Position numbers and translations under genes: made by a program. From Mesostigma viride (taxonomy: Eukaryota > Streptophyta > Mesostigmatophyceae > Mesostigmatales > Mesostigmataceae), in the NCBI GenBank assembly GCA_009746045.1, contig RPFO01000957.1, positions 1-38,148 on the forward strand: 38,148 nt of DNA. The letters are read 5' to 3'. Positions 1-8,496 of the stretch are shown here, piece by piece (the stretch's first letter is position 1; every line of letters starts with the position of its first letter). A model generated the notes under the pieces. The model was not told the origin of the DNA. It worked only from the letters and a program-made list of their open reading frames with translations, and searched no databases.

Positions 1-120
1 CGAGAAATTTTTTGACAAACATTCTGCCGTGGCGAATTTTCTACGAAACCCAAAAACTCGGTCTCTAGAGAGGACTGAGTTCAACTCAGTCCCTGTAGAG
101 GACCAGGGACAGACGACGAG
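1..120 (+). mobile_element. Right end of a TTAA-targeting (piggyBac-like) non-autonomous transposon, truncated by the window edge
   Basis: These bases match the right end of the complete element at 2928-4651 (compare 4530-4651), including the palindromic subterminal block GAGGACTGAGTT/AACTCAGTCC and the terminal GACAGACGACGAG. The element stops at a TTAA (121-124), as in piggyBac-type insertions. No transposase is visible in this end. The sequence after the TTAA matches 10528 onward, where the same TTAA is unoccupied, so this is a filled site with an empty relative nearby. Calling the superfamily piggyBac-like is inference from TTAA and the inverted ends. Confidence 0.75.
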
Positions 121-310
121 TTAAAAACAATAAGTGGAAGCATACATGTGACACTATTGACATGCCGGAGGCACGCCGTTCAAGGCCCTTCATGAAGTAC
201 GTTGCCCTAGAGGCAACCAAAGACAAGGGTGGGTGGGTGGGGAGCAAAAGAAAGAGGCCGACAAAACCAGCCAGAGCGGCTTTTAGTCGCAAAACCTCCC
301 TTATCCCTAG
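121..310 (+). repeat. Internally deleted copy of the unclassified repeat at 10147-11867
   Basis: Bases 121-204 match 10524-10608, and bases from about 246 to 310 match 11450-11520, with a short unrelated G-rich stretch (about 205-245) between them. Roughly 0.84 kb of the other copy is therefore missing here. Homology fades after the shared TGACGTCA near 310. The remainder up to the Copia-1 LTR at 400 shows no gene. Confidence 0.7.
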
Positions 311-399
311 CTAACTGACGTCATAACCCTTAATTGTACTGAGTCCGTTTTCGTGGCGCCAAGTTAAACTCGCGCCACTCTAACGGAACTGAGTTTGGT

Positions 400-823
400 T
401 GTCAGGAAGTATCGACACACCTGCCTGAAACTAGTACTTATAGTTTAGTGCTAGCTCTGACTACAATGAACGGGCCGCATGTGCCGCATGTTAAGTTCTG
501 TTCCATAAGTGACCCAGTCATTCTGTGACTGACTTGAACTTTGGTGTGAATGGTTGCTTGAGATCACGTTATGATTGTAACTGCCACACAGTCAGAAAAG
601 AACCGGTTTGGTGTGCCACGTTGTAGGTAGATCATCACACCAGTAGCTGAGCCTGGAATGTTTAAAGGCGAACTACCGCACCATTGTTTGCCCTCTATAG
701 TACCTCACACCTCACACACTCCTGTTGAAACTAGCAGCGGCCAGCTGCCGACTGAGACTTATTTTTATCTGAGTGAAATAAAGTAAAACTTTGTGGCAAA
801 CATTGTTTTTCTCACTCCTAACA
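400..823 (+). repeat. Copia-1 5' LTR
   Basis: It begins TGTCAGG and ends CTAACA. It matches the 3' LTR along its length but with many single-base indels, for example in the ACATGAACGGG region and around GTTTAAAAGGCG. An AATAAA lies near the 3' end (about 776-782). The density of indels is high compared with substitutions. Confidence 0.9.
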
Positions 824-839
824 TGGCATCGGAGTGCGG
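824..839 (+). other. Candidate primer binding site of Copia-1
   Basis: The bases directly after the LTR, TGGCATCGGAGT, match at 9 of 12 positions the usual TGGTATCAGAGC complement of the initiator tRNA-Met 3' end. The position is exactly where a primer site should be. The three mismatches mean it could be decayed, or priming could use another tRNA region as in some Copia elements. Confidence 0.4.
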
Positions 840-949
840 TTCGCACGCCTTTCGACCTGCTTACCGCTGGTAAAAAGTCGTTTCCGGAGGCTCTGCTCCG
901 CGGTTGACTTTAGATTTGTGTATTTCGGCGAGATTTGCATGACGACAGC

Positions 950-1010
950 GCAGGCGGAGGTTTGATTCCCGTCTGCGCGTGATACGAAAGGTGCTTGGTT
1001 CGATTCCTGG
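950..1010 (+). other. Two tRNA T-arm-like (B-box-like) motifs in the Copia-1 leader
   Basis: GGTTCGATTCC at 997-1007 is an exact fit to the RNA polymerase III B-box consensus GGTTCGANNCC, and AGGTTTGATTCCC near 958-970 is a near match. No full cloverleaf could be folded around either, so this is not called as a tRNA gene. It may be a tRNA-derived fragment or chance. Confidence 0.35.
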
Positions 1011-1069
1011 CCGGAATCTATTGGCCAACGTTACCTTTTTTTCCGGAGTTTTTGCTGTTTTTTGCTGGA

Positions 1070-1390
1070 ATGGCTTCCGGCACTCGCAGCCAGTCGCTCG
1101 CGCGGTCGCGCTGTGGCAGTAACGATTTTGATGCCGATGACGCTGCCGGTCTGGCCGCTTTGACTGCATCATCCGTAACTCTTACCGATTCGGGTCTCCC
1201 AGGCGAAGTATTTTTTGACGCAGCAGCTGGGCTGGCTGCCCTGGCTTTGCACCCGCCAGGTGGTGACGAGGACGCCGCCCACGGTGCTCCCGACGGTGAG
1301 AATCCGGCGGTTGACGGTGGTGGTTTGAGCCGCGGTACGGCGGGGGGGGCCCCGCCCGAGCCTCCTTTGTGGCTTGCAAGGAGCTTTTGA
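1070..1390 (+). pseudogene. Copia-1 Gag N-terminal segment, out of frame with the rest of Gag
   Basis: An open frame whose first well-placed ATG is at 1070 (MASGTRSQSLARSR). It runs about 106 codons and is rich in Ala, Gly and Asp, with no recognised domain. It lies directly upstream of the Gag core, which is read one frame away, and the two frames overlap. The switch most likely belongs at the run of eight G at 1342-1349, since the core frame is open from there. An upstream start (TTG or GTG near 995) would extend through the leader and is less likely. A sequencing error in the homopolymer would explain it as well as a mutation. Confidence 0.6.
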
Positions 1391-2064
1391 AGGATGTTCG
1401 TGGGGTCAAGGTTTTTACCGGCTCAGATTGGACGCTGTGGATCCCTTTTAAGGACCATTTCTTGGGCCTTGTTTCCCTTTATGCTGGCCTCCTTGGAGTG
1501 CTGGCAGGTGTTGTCCAGAACGTGCAACTGGATCGGCTCCTTTACGTTGCCTTGTTGGCCGTCGTCGATGGGCCTGCGCGTGCCTTGATGCAGACGCTCC
1601 CCCTGGATCGTCGCCTGGGCAGTCTGGCCATCACCAAGCTCATCCAGGTCTATGAGCATGGCAAGCTCACCAAGTCCATGCGTCTGGACTTGTGGAAACA
1701 AATGGCCCAACTTCGTCAAACTGCTCGCGAGACTGTGGAGCCGTATGTGAACCGCTCGGAACTGCTGTACGCCAAGCTACAGGCTGCAGGCATTACGTTC
1801 CCAGTCGCTGCCTTCATTGCCAGCGTCCTCAGCGGTCTGCGCGCCGAGTACAGGCCCGCGCTAATCTCCCTCCGTCTTGACGAGGTCGAGACTGTTCCGG
1901 TCCTGCGGCAGCGCCTGATGGAAGTTGAAGATCTGCTGACGGGTGGCCTCCCGTCCCCTGCAGATTCTGGCTCTGCCTCCAACCACGCATACCATACCCC
2001 TGGCCGGGGGCGTGGCCCACGGCATGGCGGTGCCCGCGGCAACGGCAACGGCAGCAGCAACGGA

Positions 2065-2095
<31 letters not shown>

Positions 2096-2112
2096 ACGGC
2101 ACCGGCAACGGA

Positions 2113-2160
<48 letters not shown>

Positions 2161-2967
2161 CACGGCAACGGCCGCGCCCACGGCAATGGCCACGGCAACG
2201 GCCACGGCCATGGCGGCAGCAGCGGGGGGCGCGGCGGGCGCGGTGGTGGTCGCGGTGGTGGCGCAGGGGTCGGGCGTGGCCGCGGGCCGCCCTGCTCCGT
2301 CTGCGCCAAGCCTGGACATGACGCCGCCACCTGCTGGACTGCCCATCCCGCCCAGCGCCCTGCTCACCTCCGCGGTGACGGCGCCGGGCACGCCCATCAC
2401 ACCGACGCAGGCCTGCCTCCCTTGGAGACGACGTACGCGTTCCACGTGGGTCGAGGCCCTTTGTGTGCTTCCCTGCGCGCCAACCCTTTGGGTGCTTCCC
2501 TGCGCGACGGTGTGCAGCCCCACGGGCAGGCCTCGCTTCGTCCCGTGCACGGCCTTGCGCCTTCCCCGTCCCGCTCGGGCAGTCGTCTCTCGGCACCCCG
2601 CCCCAGCACCTCCTCGGACTCGACGGCTGGTTCCTCAACCACCGCTCCTTCTGTGCTTCACACGGCCGCAACGGCCACGGCTAGGTGTGCCCCGGAGTGG
2701 GTGGTTGACACGGGTGCCACGTACCACATGACGCCTCACCGGGTGGACTTTGGCGATGGATTTGATCCCGCCTTCCGGCTGCGCATCACCGGCTCGGGCG
2801 GCAATCTGCATGCGGGCGGCAGGGGCCCTCTGCTTCTCCGGCTCGGCACCCCGGACGTGCACCTCGGCCCAGCTTTGTATGTCCCAGGCCTTCAGGCCCG
2901 CCTACTCTCGGTGAGCCAGCTCTTTAACTCGTCGTCTGTCCCAACTCAGTCCTCACAGGAGGACTGA
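1369..2967 (+). CDS. Copia-1 Gag core, zinc knuckle and aspartic protease (5' part of the polyprotein)
   Basis: Residues about 10-195 resemble the Copia Gag core (VKVFTGSDWTLW near the start, then helical segments). Then come a long Gly/Asn and Gly/His repeat (about 225-290), a CCHC zinc knuckle with C-X2-C-X4-H-X4-C (about 309-322), a Ser/Pro-rich linker, and a retropepsin core with the catalytic DTGA motif (about 446-449) followed by LLSVSQL. Gag forms the particle and binds RNA; the protease would mature the polyprotein. The native frame continues into integrase, but the TTAA element enters after base 2927, so the last 13 codons before the stop at 2967 come from that element. The start shown is only where the frame overlaps the upstream segment. 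Confidence 0.88.
2040..2215 (+). repeat. GGCAAC-type hexanucleotide minisatellite inside Copia-1 gag
   Basis: Imperfect tandem hexamers, mainly AACGGC with some CACGGC and AGCAGC, encode an Asn-Gly and later His-Gly dipeptide run between the Gag core and the zinc knuckle. The six-base unit preserves the frame when it expands or contracts. All long antisense ORFs here are by-products of this simple repeat. Confidence 0.9.
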
Positions 2968-4651
2968 GTTGACAATTTTCAACCGCGTGTAGCGACTAGG
3001 TGGGGGGTCCATCCCAAATGTTTTGATGTGGATCGGGGGTGTACTAGATGTCATTTTGTTGGCAAAAATACTGCATATGTGAAAACTTGACCCGAACACA
3101 TGAAAATTACACGGACGTTGGGCACCCCCTCGCGAATTTGCATTTTTCGGGATAAGAACGAGTGGGAAAAATTCAATCAAATCCTGGTGCATGAAGAAAA
3201 AATATAGGCATGCATGTAAACAATATAGTTCTTGAAACGTGGCAAAAAACTGGGCTCGATTTGGCCACTGCCACTGCCTGAAACAATTAAAAAACTCTCA
3301 GTCCTCAGGAGAGGAATGGGGCTTTTGCTAACTTTGCTAGCATGTAAGTGCGGTCATACTACACATCACCGTGGCCACCAACCATCCCAATCAACTCATT
3401 TCCCTTCAAGCATTACAGGACAACACACTTGCATCATCATACTTCAGGTATATCATACCTTATCATGCAGTGAGAGCCTATGCATCCATGTAGGGAATGG
3501 GCTTGGATACCTACCAACAAAGGGTTATGTTATAAGTGTCAACCACCAATATAATGGGTAGGTTAAGCATATTTCCACTGTTTCTAACAACAATAGATAT
3601 GGCTATAACTGTTTTGCCTTGCCATGATGTGGCCAAGATAGTTGCTGGCACATGATGGCAGTGGTTTGTCACCAAGACTTTTCACTCACCCGTATAAGCT
3701 TGAAAGCACCCTTGACGCAGGCCGTGGCCACACAATCATGCAGTATGAACGTAGCAAAAGAATAACTAACATCTACGAAGGTGTTTAAACCTGCACAGCT
3801 CCTAAAACCCTGCACAACTACACTGGGTTAAGGCAAATGCCTGCTAACATCATCTGAAAAGGGGGTTTTAGAGAGGGGCAGGCAACGGTCAAGAAAGAGC
3901 ATCAAGACTTGAACCTGACAACGCCTCGCAAGCTTAAACTCATGTACGAACATCAAGAAACGAAGAGGCAACGATTATCCGGCTTTACCTGGCACGGCTG
4001 GCGTTACCTTGGCCCAGGCGGTGCCCGCAAAAGTGGCACTTTGCGGCACATAGACCATGACGTGACAGAATGGTCGAAATCATCAAATCTATACTGTCAC
4101 TCAATTTATTCTAATACAATGCATGTTAAAATGTAGAAAGAAACCTATCAGCCATTGAAATTGCGCCGGAAAGCAAGCGCAGTCATCAATTCCGTCAACC
4201 TGCCTTATCGCAGTTTTTCCCAGCAAGAACAGTGCCGACACCGGGTAAATCGCATCCCCGCGAGCTATAAATTGACTTTTATCATCTTTAGAGCATGTTA
4301 AATCTATTTCCTGAGTTTGGACAGCTAACTCGTCCGCAAACGTAAACTGCATGCATGGGCGCGAGCCGCCATGGCTAGGTCGTGCATTTCCGGAACTCGC
4401 GTTTCACGTGGAAAAGTACCCTTACCACCTGTACTTTGACCGTACATTTAGCCGCTCATACCAAATCCAAAAAAATCCCAAAAATATATCCAAGAAAGAT
4501 CTTTTCACGTAGTATTTGAATAAATTTTGAGAGAATTTTTTGTCAAACATTCTGACCGGGGCGAATTTTCTACGAAACCCAAAAACTCGGTCCTCTAGAG
4601 AGGACTGAGTTCAACTCAGTCCTCCGTAGAGGACCAGAGACAGACGACGAG
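2928..4651. mobile_element. Complete non-autonomous TTAA-targeting (piggyBac-like) transposon inserted in Copia-1 pol
   Basis: The 1724-bp element is flanked by TTAA at 2924-2927 and 4652-4655. Its ends are perfect 13-bp inverted repeats, CTCGTCGTCTGTC and its complement. Just inside lie inverted copies of AACTCAGTCCTC/GAGGACTGAGTT at both ends, plausible transposase binding sites. Removing the element with one TTAA fuses the protease side (SQLF) to the pre-integrase side (AGHDVDF) through one Lys codon, in frame. No transposase-like ORF was found, so it must depend on an enzyme elsewhere. The interior is more AT-rich than the host element. The superfamily is inferred from TTAA and termini only. 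Confidence 0.87.
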
Positions 4652-4655
4652 TTAA

Positions 4656-5810
4656 AGCCGGCCATGATGTGGACTTTAAGCACCTGCGCCTCACTTTGGG
4701 GACCCGCACGTTCCCCCTCGTGGAGTGTGACGGCATTTACTTGCTCCGCGGGGTGGCGCCCCATGCCCTCGCCACATCGGCCGCCCCCGTGGACCTGATG
4801 CAGTGGCACCTGCGCCTCGGACACGCTGGCGCGGATCGTATTGCTCGGCTAGCCGCCGACCCCGCCTCAAACATGGTGACCCACGGTCCCAAGGCTCCCA
4901 CGTGTCCTTCCTGCCCTGCCGGTCACTTGCGGCGGAGCAGCTTTCCCCCCAGCACGACGCCACGCTGCGCGACCCCTCGCCATCGCCTGCACTGCGACCT
5001 GCTAGGTCCCATGCGGACCCCTGCCGTGTTGGGGGACTGGCGGTATGTCCTGGGCATCACGGATGAAGCCACTCGTTTTCACTGGGTTTACTTCTTGAAG
5101 ACGAAGGACGCTGCCGTTGGGAGCCTGCGTCACTTCCTGGCCACGGAGATCAAGCCGTTCCGGGCGTCCGCGGCCACGGCGCCTGTGGAGCTTCGCTCCG
5201 ACCAAGACGCGGTTTTCACTGGCCAGGACTGGCGCGCCGTCTGCGCCGAGTATGGCGTGCGGCAAGAGTTCTCGTCCCCCTATACGCCGGAGCAGAACGG
5301 CGTGGCGGAGCGATTCTGGGGCGTCGCAGTTAGCATGACCAGGAGCATGCTGGCGCATGCTGGCCTCGGCAAGGAGTTCTGGGCTCTAGCCTTTGCATGC
5401 GCCATCTACATCATCAACAGGCTGCCCTGCCGCAGCAACCCGGAGCACGCAACGCCCTACTTCCTCATGTATGGGCGCCCTGCGGATTTATCCGGCATGC
5501 GTGTGTTTGGCTGCCCCTCCCACGTCTTGGTTGAGGGGGCAGCCCGTGAGAAGTTTGATTCTCGCGCTGAGGATGGCCTCTTCGTGGGATACAAGCTTGA
5601 CTCCCCGGCCTACCTCGTGTGGGTGCCCGACAAGGCGACGGGCGGCGGGCGTGTCATCGAGCGCAAGCACGTGCAGTTCGACGAGACGTGGCGCAACCGG
5701 GCCCCGCAGGCTGCGCAGTGGCTCCCGGCGGCCCCCTTTGCGGAGGCCGACCTCTTTCCCGCCGACATGCTGACTCCTGCCCCTTTGCAGTTACCCTCTG
5801 CCTCTGCCGA
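4656..5810 (+). CDS. Copia-1 pre-integrase zinc domain and integrase core
   Basis: The frame continues Copia-1 pol after the TTAA element. A GAG-pre-integrase HHCC zinc finger is visible (HLRLGH, then CPSC). The rve integrase core carries the catalytic triad: D in HCDLLGP, D in LRSDQDAVF and E in TPEQNGVAER, with 35 residues between the second D and the E as in DD35E enzymes. A conserved RVFGCP and LFVGY region follows. The enzyme would insert the cDNA into the genome. After about 5800 this frame turns into unlikely Ser/Arg/Leu-rich sequence and the native frame moves to the next segment, so the ORF end at 6078 is not meaningful. Confidence 0.88.
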
Positions 5811-6113
5811 GGACTCTGGGGGCCGGCAACGCCCTCCACTGCCTTGCCCGCAGGCCGTGAGGACAGCTATGTCAGCATCGGGGGGACTCCTGAGCGTTTC
5901 GTTCTCCCCCCGGCCGCCGCTGCGGCCATCCAGGCACTTGTGCGGAACGGCCCTGCTCCGACGGCTCCGGCTCCTGCCTCGGCGCCGACATCTTACCTCA
6001 CCGTGTCAGATGCTCGACAGCATGCCCCTCTGTTGCGCGGCAGGCCTCTGGCCACTCGCGTTCTGCGGCGTCATATGAACACGCCGGGGCGGGGATGCCT
6101 CCGCCGCATTTGA
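5800..6113 (+). pseudogene. Copia-1 integrase-RT linker, displaced reading frame
   Basis: Between the integrase and RT the best protein-like sequence is in a third frame (REDSYVSIGGTPERFVLPP, then an Ala/Pro-rich stretch). Such low-complexity linkers are normal between integrase and RT in Copia. The frame enters near 5800 after a pyrimidine-rich stretch and leaves near 6095-6113, where the RT frame opens. No catalytic motif is expected or seen. Confidence 0.5.
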
Positions 6114-6795
6114 GTACCTCGGTTGACCTGGAGAGCACGGCTGACAGCACCGGCTATTCTCCTCCGGCGTCCCCTGGTGCCTCTGCAGGTCTCCTCCCCG
6201 TGTGGGGTTCCCGTGGTGCTGCCTTGTGTGGCGACCTTTCTCATGGCAGTAACACCCCCGCTCCCCCTGGTTTCGGGGGCGATGATGTATTGGATGACGC
6301 ACTTTCTTCCTGGCCGGATCAACCTGTCACCAAGGCTGCACGGATCCACGCGCATCACTCACTTGTCGCTGACCTGTGCTTCGCTGCTGCTTTTCATAGC
6401 CAGCCTGCGTCCGTGCCCTCCTCTCCCGCTGCCGCCCTTGCCTCGCCGGAATGGCGCACGGCCATGGAGAGTGAGCTGGCCAGCCTCCAGGAGCACCAGG
6501 TTTACGAGCTTCTGCATATGCGTGATCTTCCGCGCGGTGCCAAGCTCCTACCCACCAAGTGGGTCTTCGCCCAGAAAGCTGATGGGCGGTGCAAGGCCCG
6601 GTTTGTGTGCAAGGGGTTTGCACAGCGCGAGGGCATTGATTTCGGTGAGACTTTTGCTCCCACCGTCCGTGCTGCCACCGTGCGCCTGGGCTTGGCTCGT
6701 GCTGGCACTGCTGGCCACCCCATCCGGCAGCTGGATGTCCGCACCGCGTTCCTCTATGCTGAGTTGGAGGAGGACGTGTATGTCCTTCCCCCAAG
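6095..6795 (+). CDS. Copia-1 reverse transcriptase, N-terminal half
   Basis: The segment matches the Copia RT family (RVT_2): SPEWRTAMESELASL, then LLPTKWVFAQK, KARFVCKGFAQREGIDF, ETFAPTVR and IRQLDVRTAFLYAEL. The D in QLDV is the first catalytic aspartate. RT would copy the element RNA into DNA in the virus-like particle. The frame is native until about 6790, where a CTTCCCCCAAG stretch shifts it. Downstream of that this frame is Ser/Arg-rich nonsense to a stop at 7204, although translation from the other frame continues normally. Confidence 0.87.
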
Positions 6796-7923
6796 GGCTT
6801 TGAGGAGCGCGACCCCACTGGCCAAACGTACCTCTGGCGCCTCCGGCGGAGCCTCTATGGGCTCAAACAGGCGCCCCGGAACTGGCACCACACGCTCCGG
6901 GACTACCTCATCCATGAGACTGGCGCTGTCCAGAGCACCACGGACACGTGTCTGTTCCTGTATGTTGGTGGTTTTGCCTTCGTCCATGTCGACGATCTCC
7001 TGGTCTCCCACTCCTCGGCGGAGTGGCTATCGCAGTGGACCCAACGGGTGTCCCAGCGCTTCCAGATCACCGAGACGGATGCCCCCTCCCTCTTTCTGGG
7101 GGTCTCCCTGGTCCTCGACCCGCCGGCGCGCACAGTTTTTCTGCACCAAGGCCCGTATCTGGAGGCCCTCGCTGAGCGCTTTGGGGTCTCCCCACGGGCG
7201 GTGAAGACGCCCGTCGTCCCCAACACCCCCCGTGGTGAGGGGGGGCTTCTCAACGCGGACGACACTCGCGTCTACCAAGCGATCACCGGGGCACTCCTGT
7301 ATGCGATGGGATGCACTCGGCCTGACCTGGCATTCGCAGTCAACCTGCTGACTCAGAATATGAAAAACCCTACTGTAAGCGACCTTGGGCTGGCACGCCG
7401 GGTGCTTCAGTACGCGGTACACACCAAGGACCTGGGTCTGTCCTACTCGGGGCAGGGGGGGCTGGTGGCCTACTCGGATGCCGACTGGGCAAACGATCCT
7501 GTGGACCGCAAGTCAATCACTGGCAACGTGGTCATGTACCGCGGTGCTGCGGTGGAGTGGACCAGTCGCAAGCAGCCCACTCCAGCCCTGTCCACCTGTG
7601 AGGCCGAGTACATGGCCCTGTGCGGTGTCACGCAGCAGGTGGTCCCCCTTCTCACCATCACCAAGGAGTTGGGTGACCCGGCCTCAGGGCCAATTCAGGT
7701 GTTTTGCGACAACACTGGTGCTGTGGCTCTGTCACGAGACCCTGTTCACCCTCGGCGTACCAAGCACATCGACGTCAAGTACCACTACATTCGCGCGAAG
7801 GTCGCGGATGGCACCGTTCAGGTGTCTCACCTTCCTGGGGCAGCGATGATCGCCGACATGCTCACCAAGGCACTACCTGAGCCACGTTTTGTGGAGCTCA
7901 GACACAAGTTGTTGGGTATTTGA
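6781..7923 (+). CDS. Copia-1 reverse transcriptase C-terminal half and RNase H
   Basis: The native frame resumes with PKGFEERD, then LYGLKQAPRNWH and the catalytic FVHVDDLL, the Copia version of YVDD. The Copia-type RNase H follows with SDADWANDPVDRKSITG, STCEAEYMAL, CDNTGAVALS and the terminal TKHIDVKYHYIR block. These carry the D-E-D metal-binding residues. The frame is open from 6781 to a stop at 7921-7923, 134 bp before the polypurine tract. A downstream GTG near 7048 is not the real start, because the sequence is homologous from 6781. Confidence 0.9.
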   Translation, partial: CPSPKGFEERDPTGQTYLWRLRRSLYGLKQAPRNWHHTLRDYLIHETGAVQSTTDTCLFLYVGGFAFVHVDDLLVSHSSAEWLSQWTQRVSQRFQITETDAPSLFLGVSLVLDPPARTVFLHQGPYLEALAERFGVSPRAVKTPVVPNTPRGEGGLLNADDTRVYQAITGALLYAMGCTRPDLAFAVNLLTQNMKNPTVSDLGLARRVLQYAVHTKDLGLSYSGQGGLVAYSDADWANDPVDRKSITGNVVMYRGAAVEWTSRKQPTPALSTCEAEYMALCGVTQQVVPLLTITKELGDPASGPIQVFCDNTGAVALSRDPVHPRRTKHIDVKYHYIRAKVADGTVQVSHLPGAAMIADMLTKALPEPRFVELRHKLLGI

Positions 7924-8056
7924 GTTACTGGCAATTAGTGATGAGACAACATAAGGACACACTTGCTAGCCTGTGACACTGGTCCCATACTACAGTTCTT
8001 TTAGTGAACATTTGTTCTGGCTTGCTTGAGTTTGTTTTCCGGCCTGTGTGCCGAGT

Positions 8057-8064
8057 AAGGGGGG
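8057..8064 (+). other. Copia-1 polypurine tract
   Basis: AAGGGGGG lies directly against the TGTCAG start of the 3' LTR, the required position for the plus-strand primer. The Gag-only element at 24896-27731 has the same eight bases at the same place. Confidence 0.85.
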
Positions 8065-8496
8065 TGTCAGAAGTATCGACACACCTGCCTGAAACTAGTA
8101 CTTATAGTTTAGTGCTAGCTCTGGACTACATGAACGGGCATGTGCCGCATGTTTAAGTTCTGTTCCATAAGTGACCCAGTCATTCTGTGACTGACCTTGA
8201 ACTTTGGTTGTGAATGGTTGGCTTGAGATCACGTTATGATTGTAACTGCCACACAGTCAGAAAAGAACCGGTTTGGTGTGGCCACGTTGTAGGTAGATCA
8301 TAACTGCTACCCAGTAGCTGAGCCTGGAATTGTTTAAAAGGCGAAGCTACGCACCTTGTTTGCCCTCTTAGTACCTCACACCTCACACACTCCTGTGGTG
8401 GAACTAGCAGCCGGCCAGCTGCCGACTGAGACTTATTTTTATCTGAGTGAAATAAAGTAAAACTTTGTGGCAAACATTGTTTTCTCACTCCTAACA
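8065..8496 (+). repeat. Copia-1 3' LTR
   Basis: It begins TGTCAGAAG and ends CTAACA. It holds a TATA-like GTTTAAAAGG (about 8331-8340) and an AATAAA near 8450, consistent with promoter and polyadenylation roles. It is 8 bp longer than the 5' LTR and looks less degraded. Confidence 0.92.

Larger units (their letters stand above)
400..8496 (+). mobile_element. Copia-1: Ty1/copia LTR retrotransposon, full structure but damaged
   Basis: The element is bounded by two direct LTRs (400-823 and 8065-8496), both starting TGTCAG and ending CTCCTAACA. The internal order is Gag with zinc knuckle, protease, integrase, RT and RNase H, the Ty1/copia order. A G-rich polypurine tract touches the 3' LTR. Flanks TTGGT (395-399) and TTTGT (8497-8501) match at 4 of 5 bases and are a plausible decayed target duplication. 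The reading frame is broken near 1345, 5800, 6100 and 6790 and is split by the TTAA element at 2928-4651. As written it cannot make a complete polyprotein. Confidence 0.93.

Noticed and set aside
940-1020. tRNA gene in the Copia-1 leader
   Set aside because: T-arm-like motifs are present, but no acceptor stem, D-arm or anticodon arm could be paired around them.
1829-2671. Long antisense and alternate-frame ORFs over the Copia-1 gag repeat
   Set aside because: They are low-complexity translations of the GGCAAC minisatellite (runs such as alternating Cys-Arg, Ala-Val or Pro-Leu) opposite a clear Gag with zinc knuckle.
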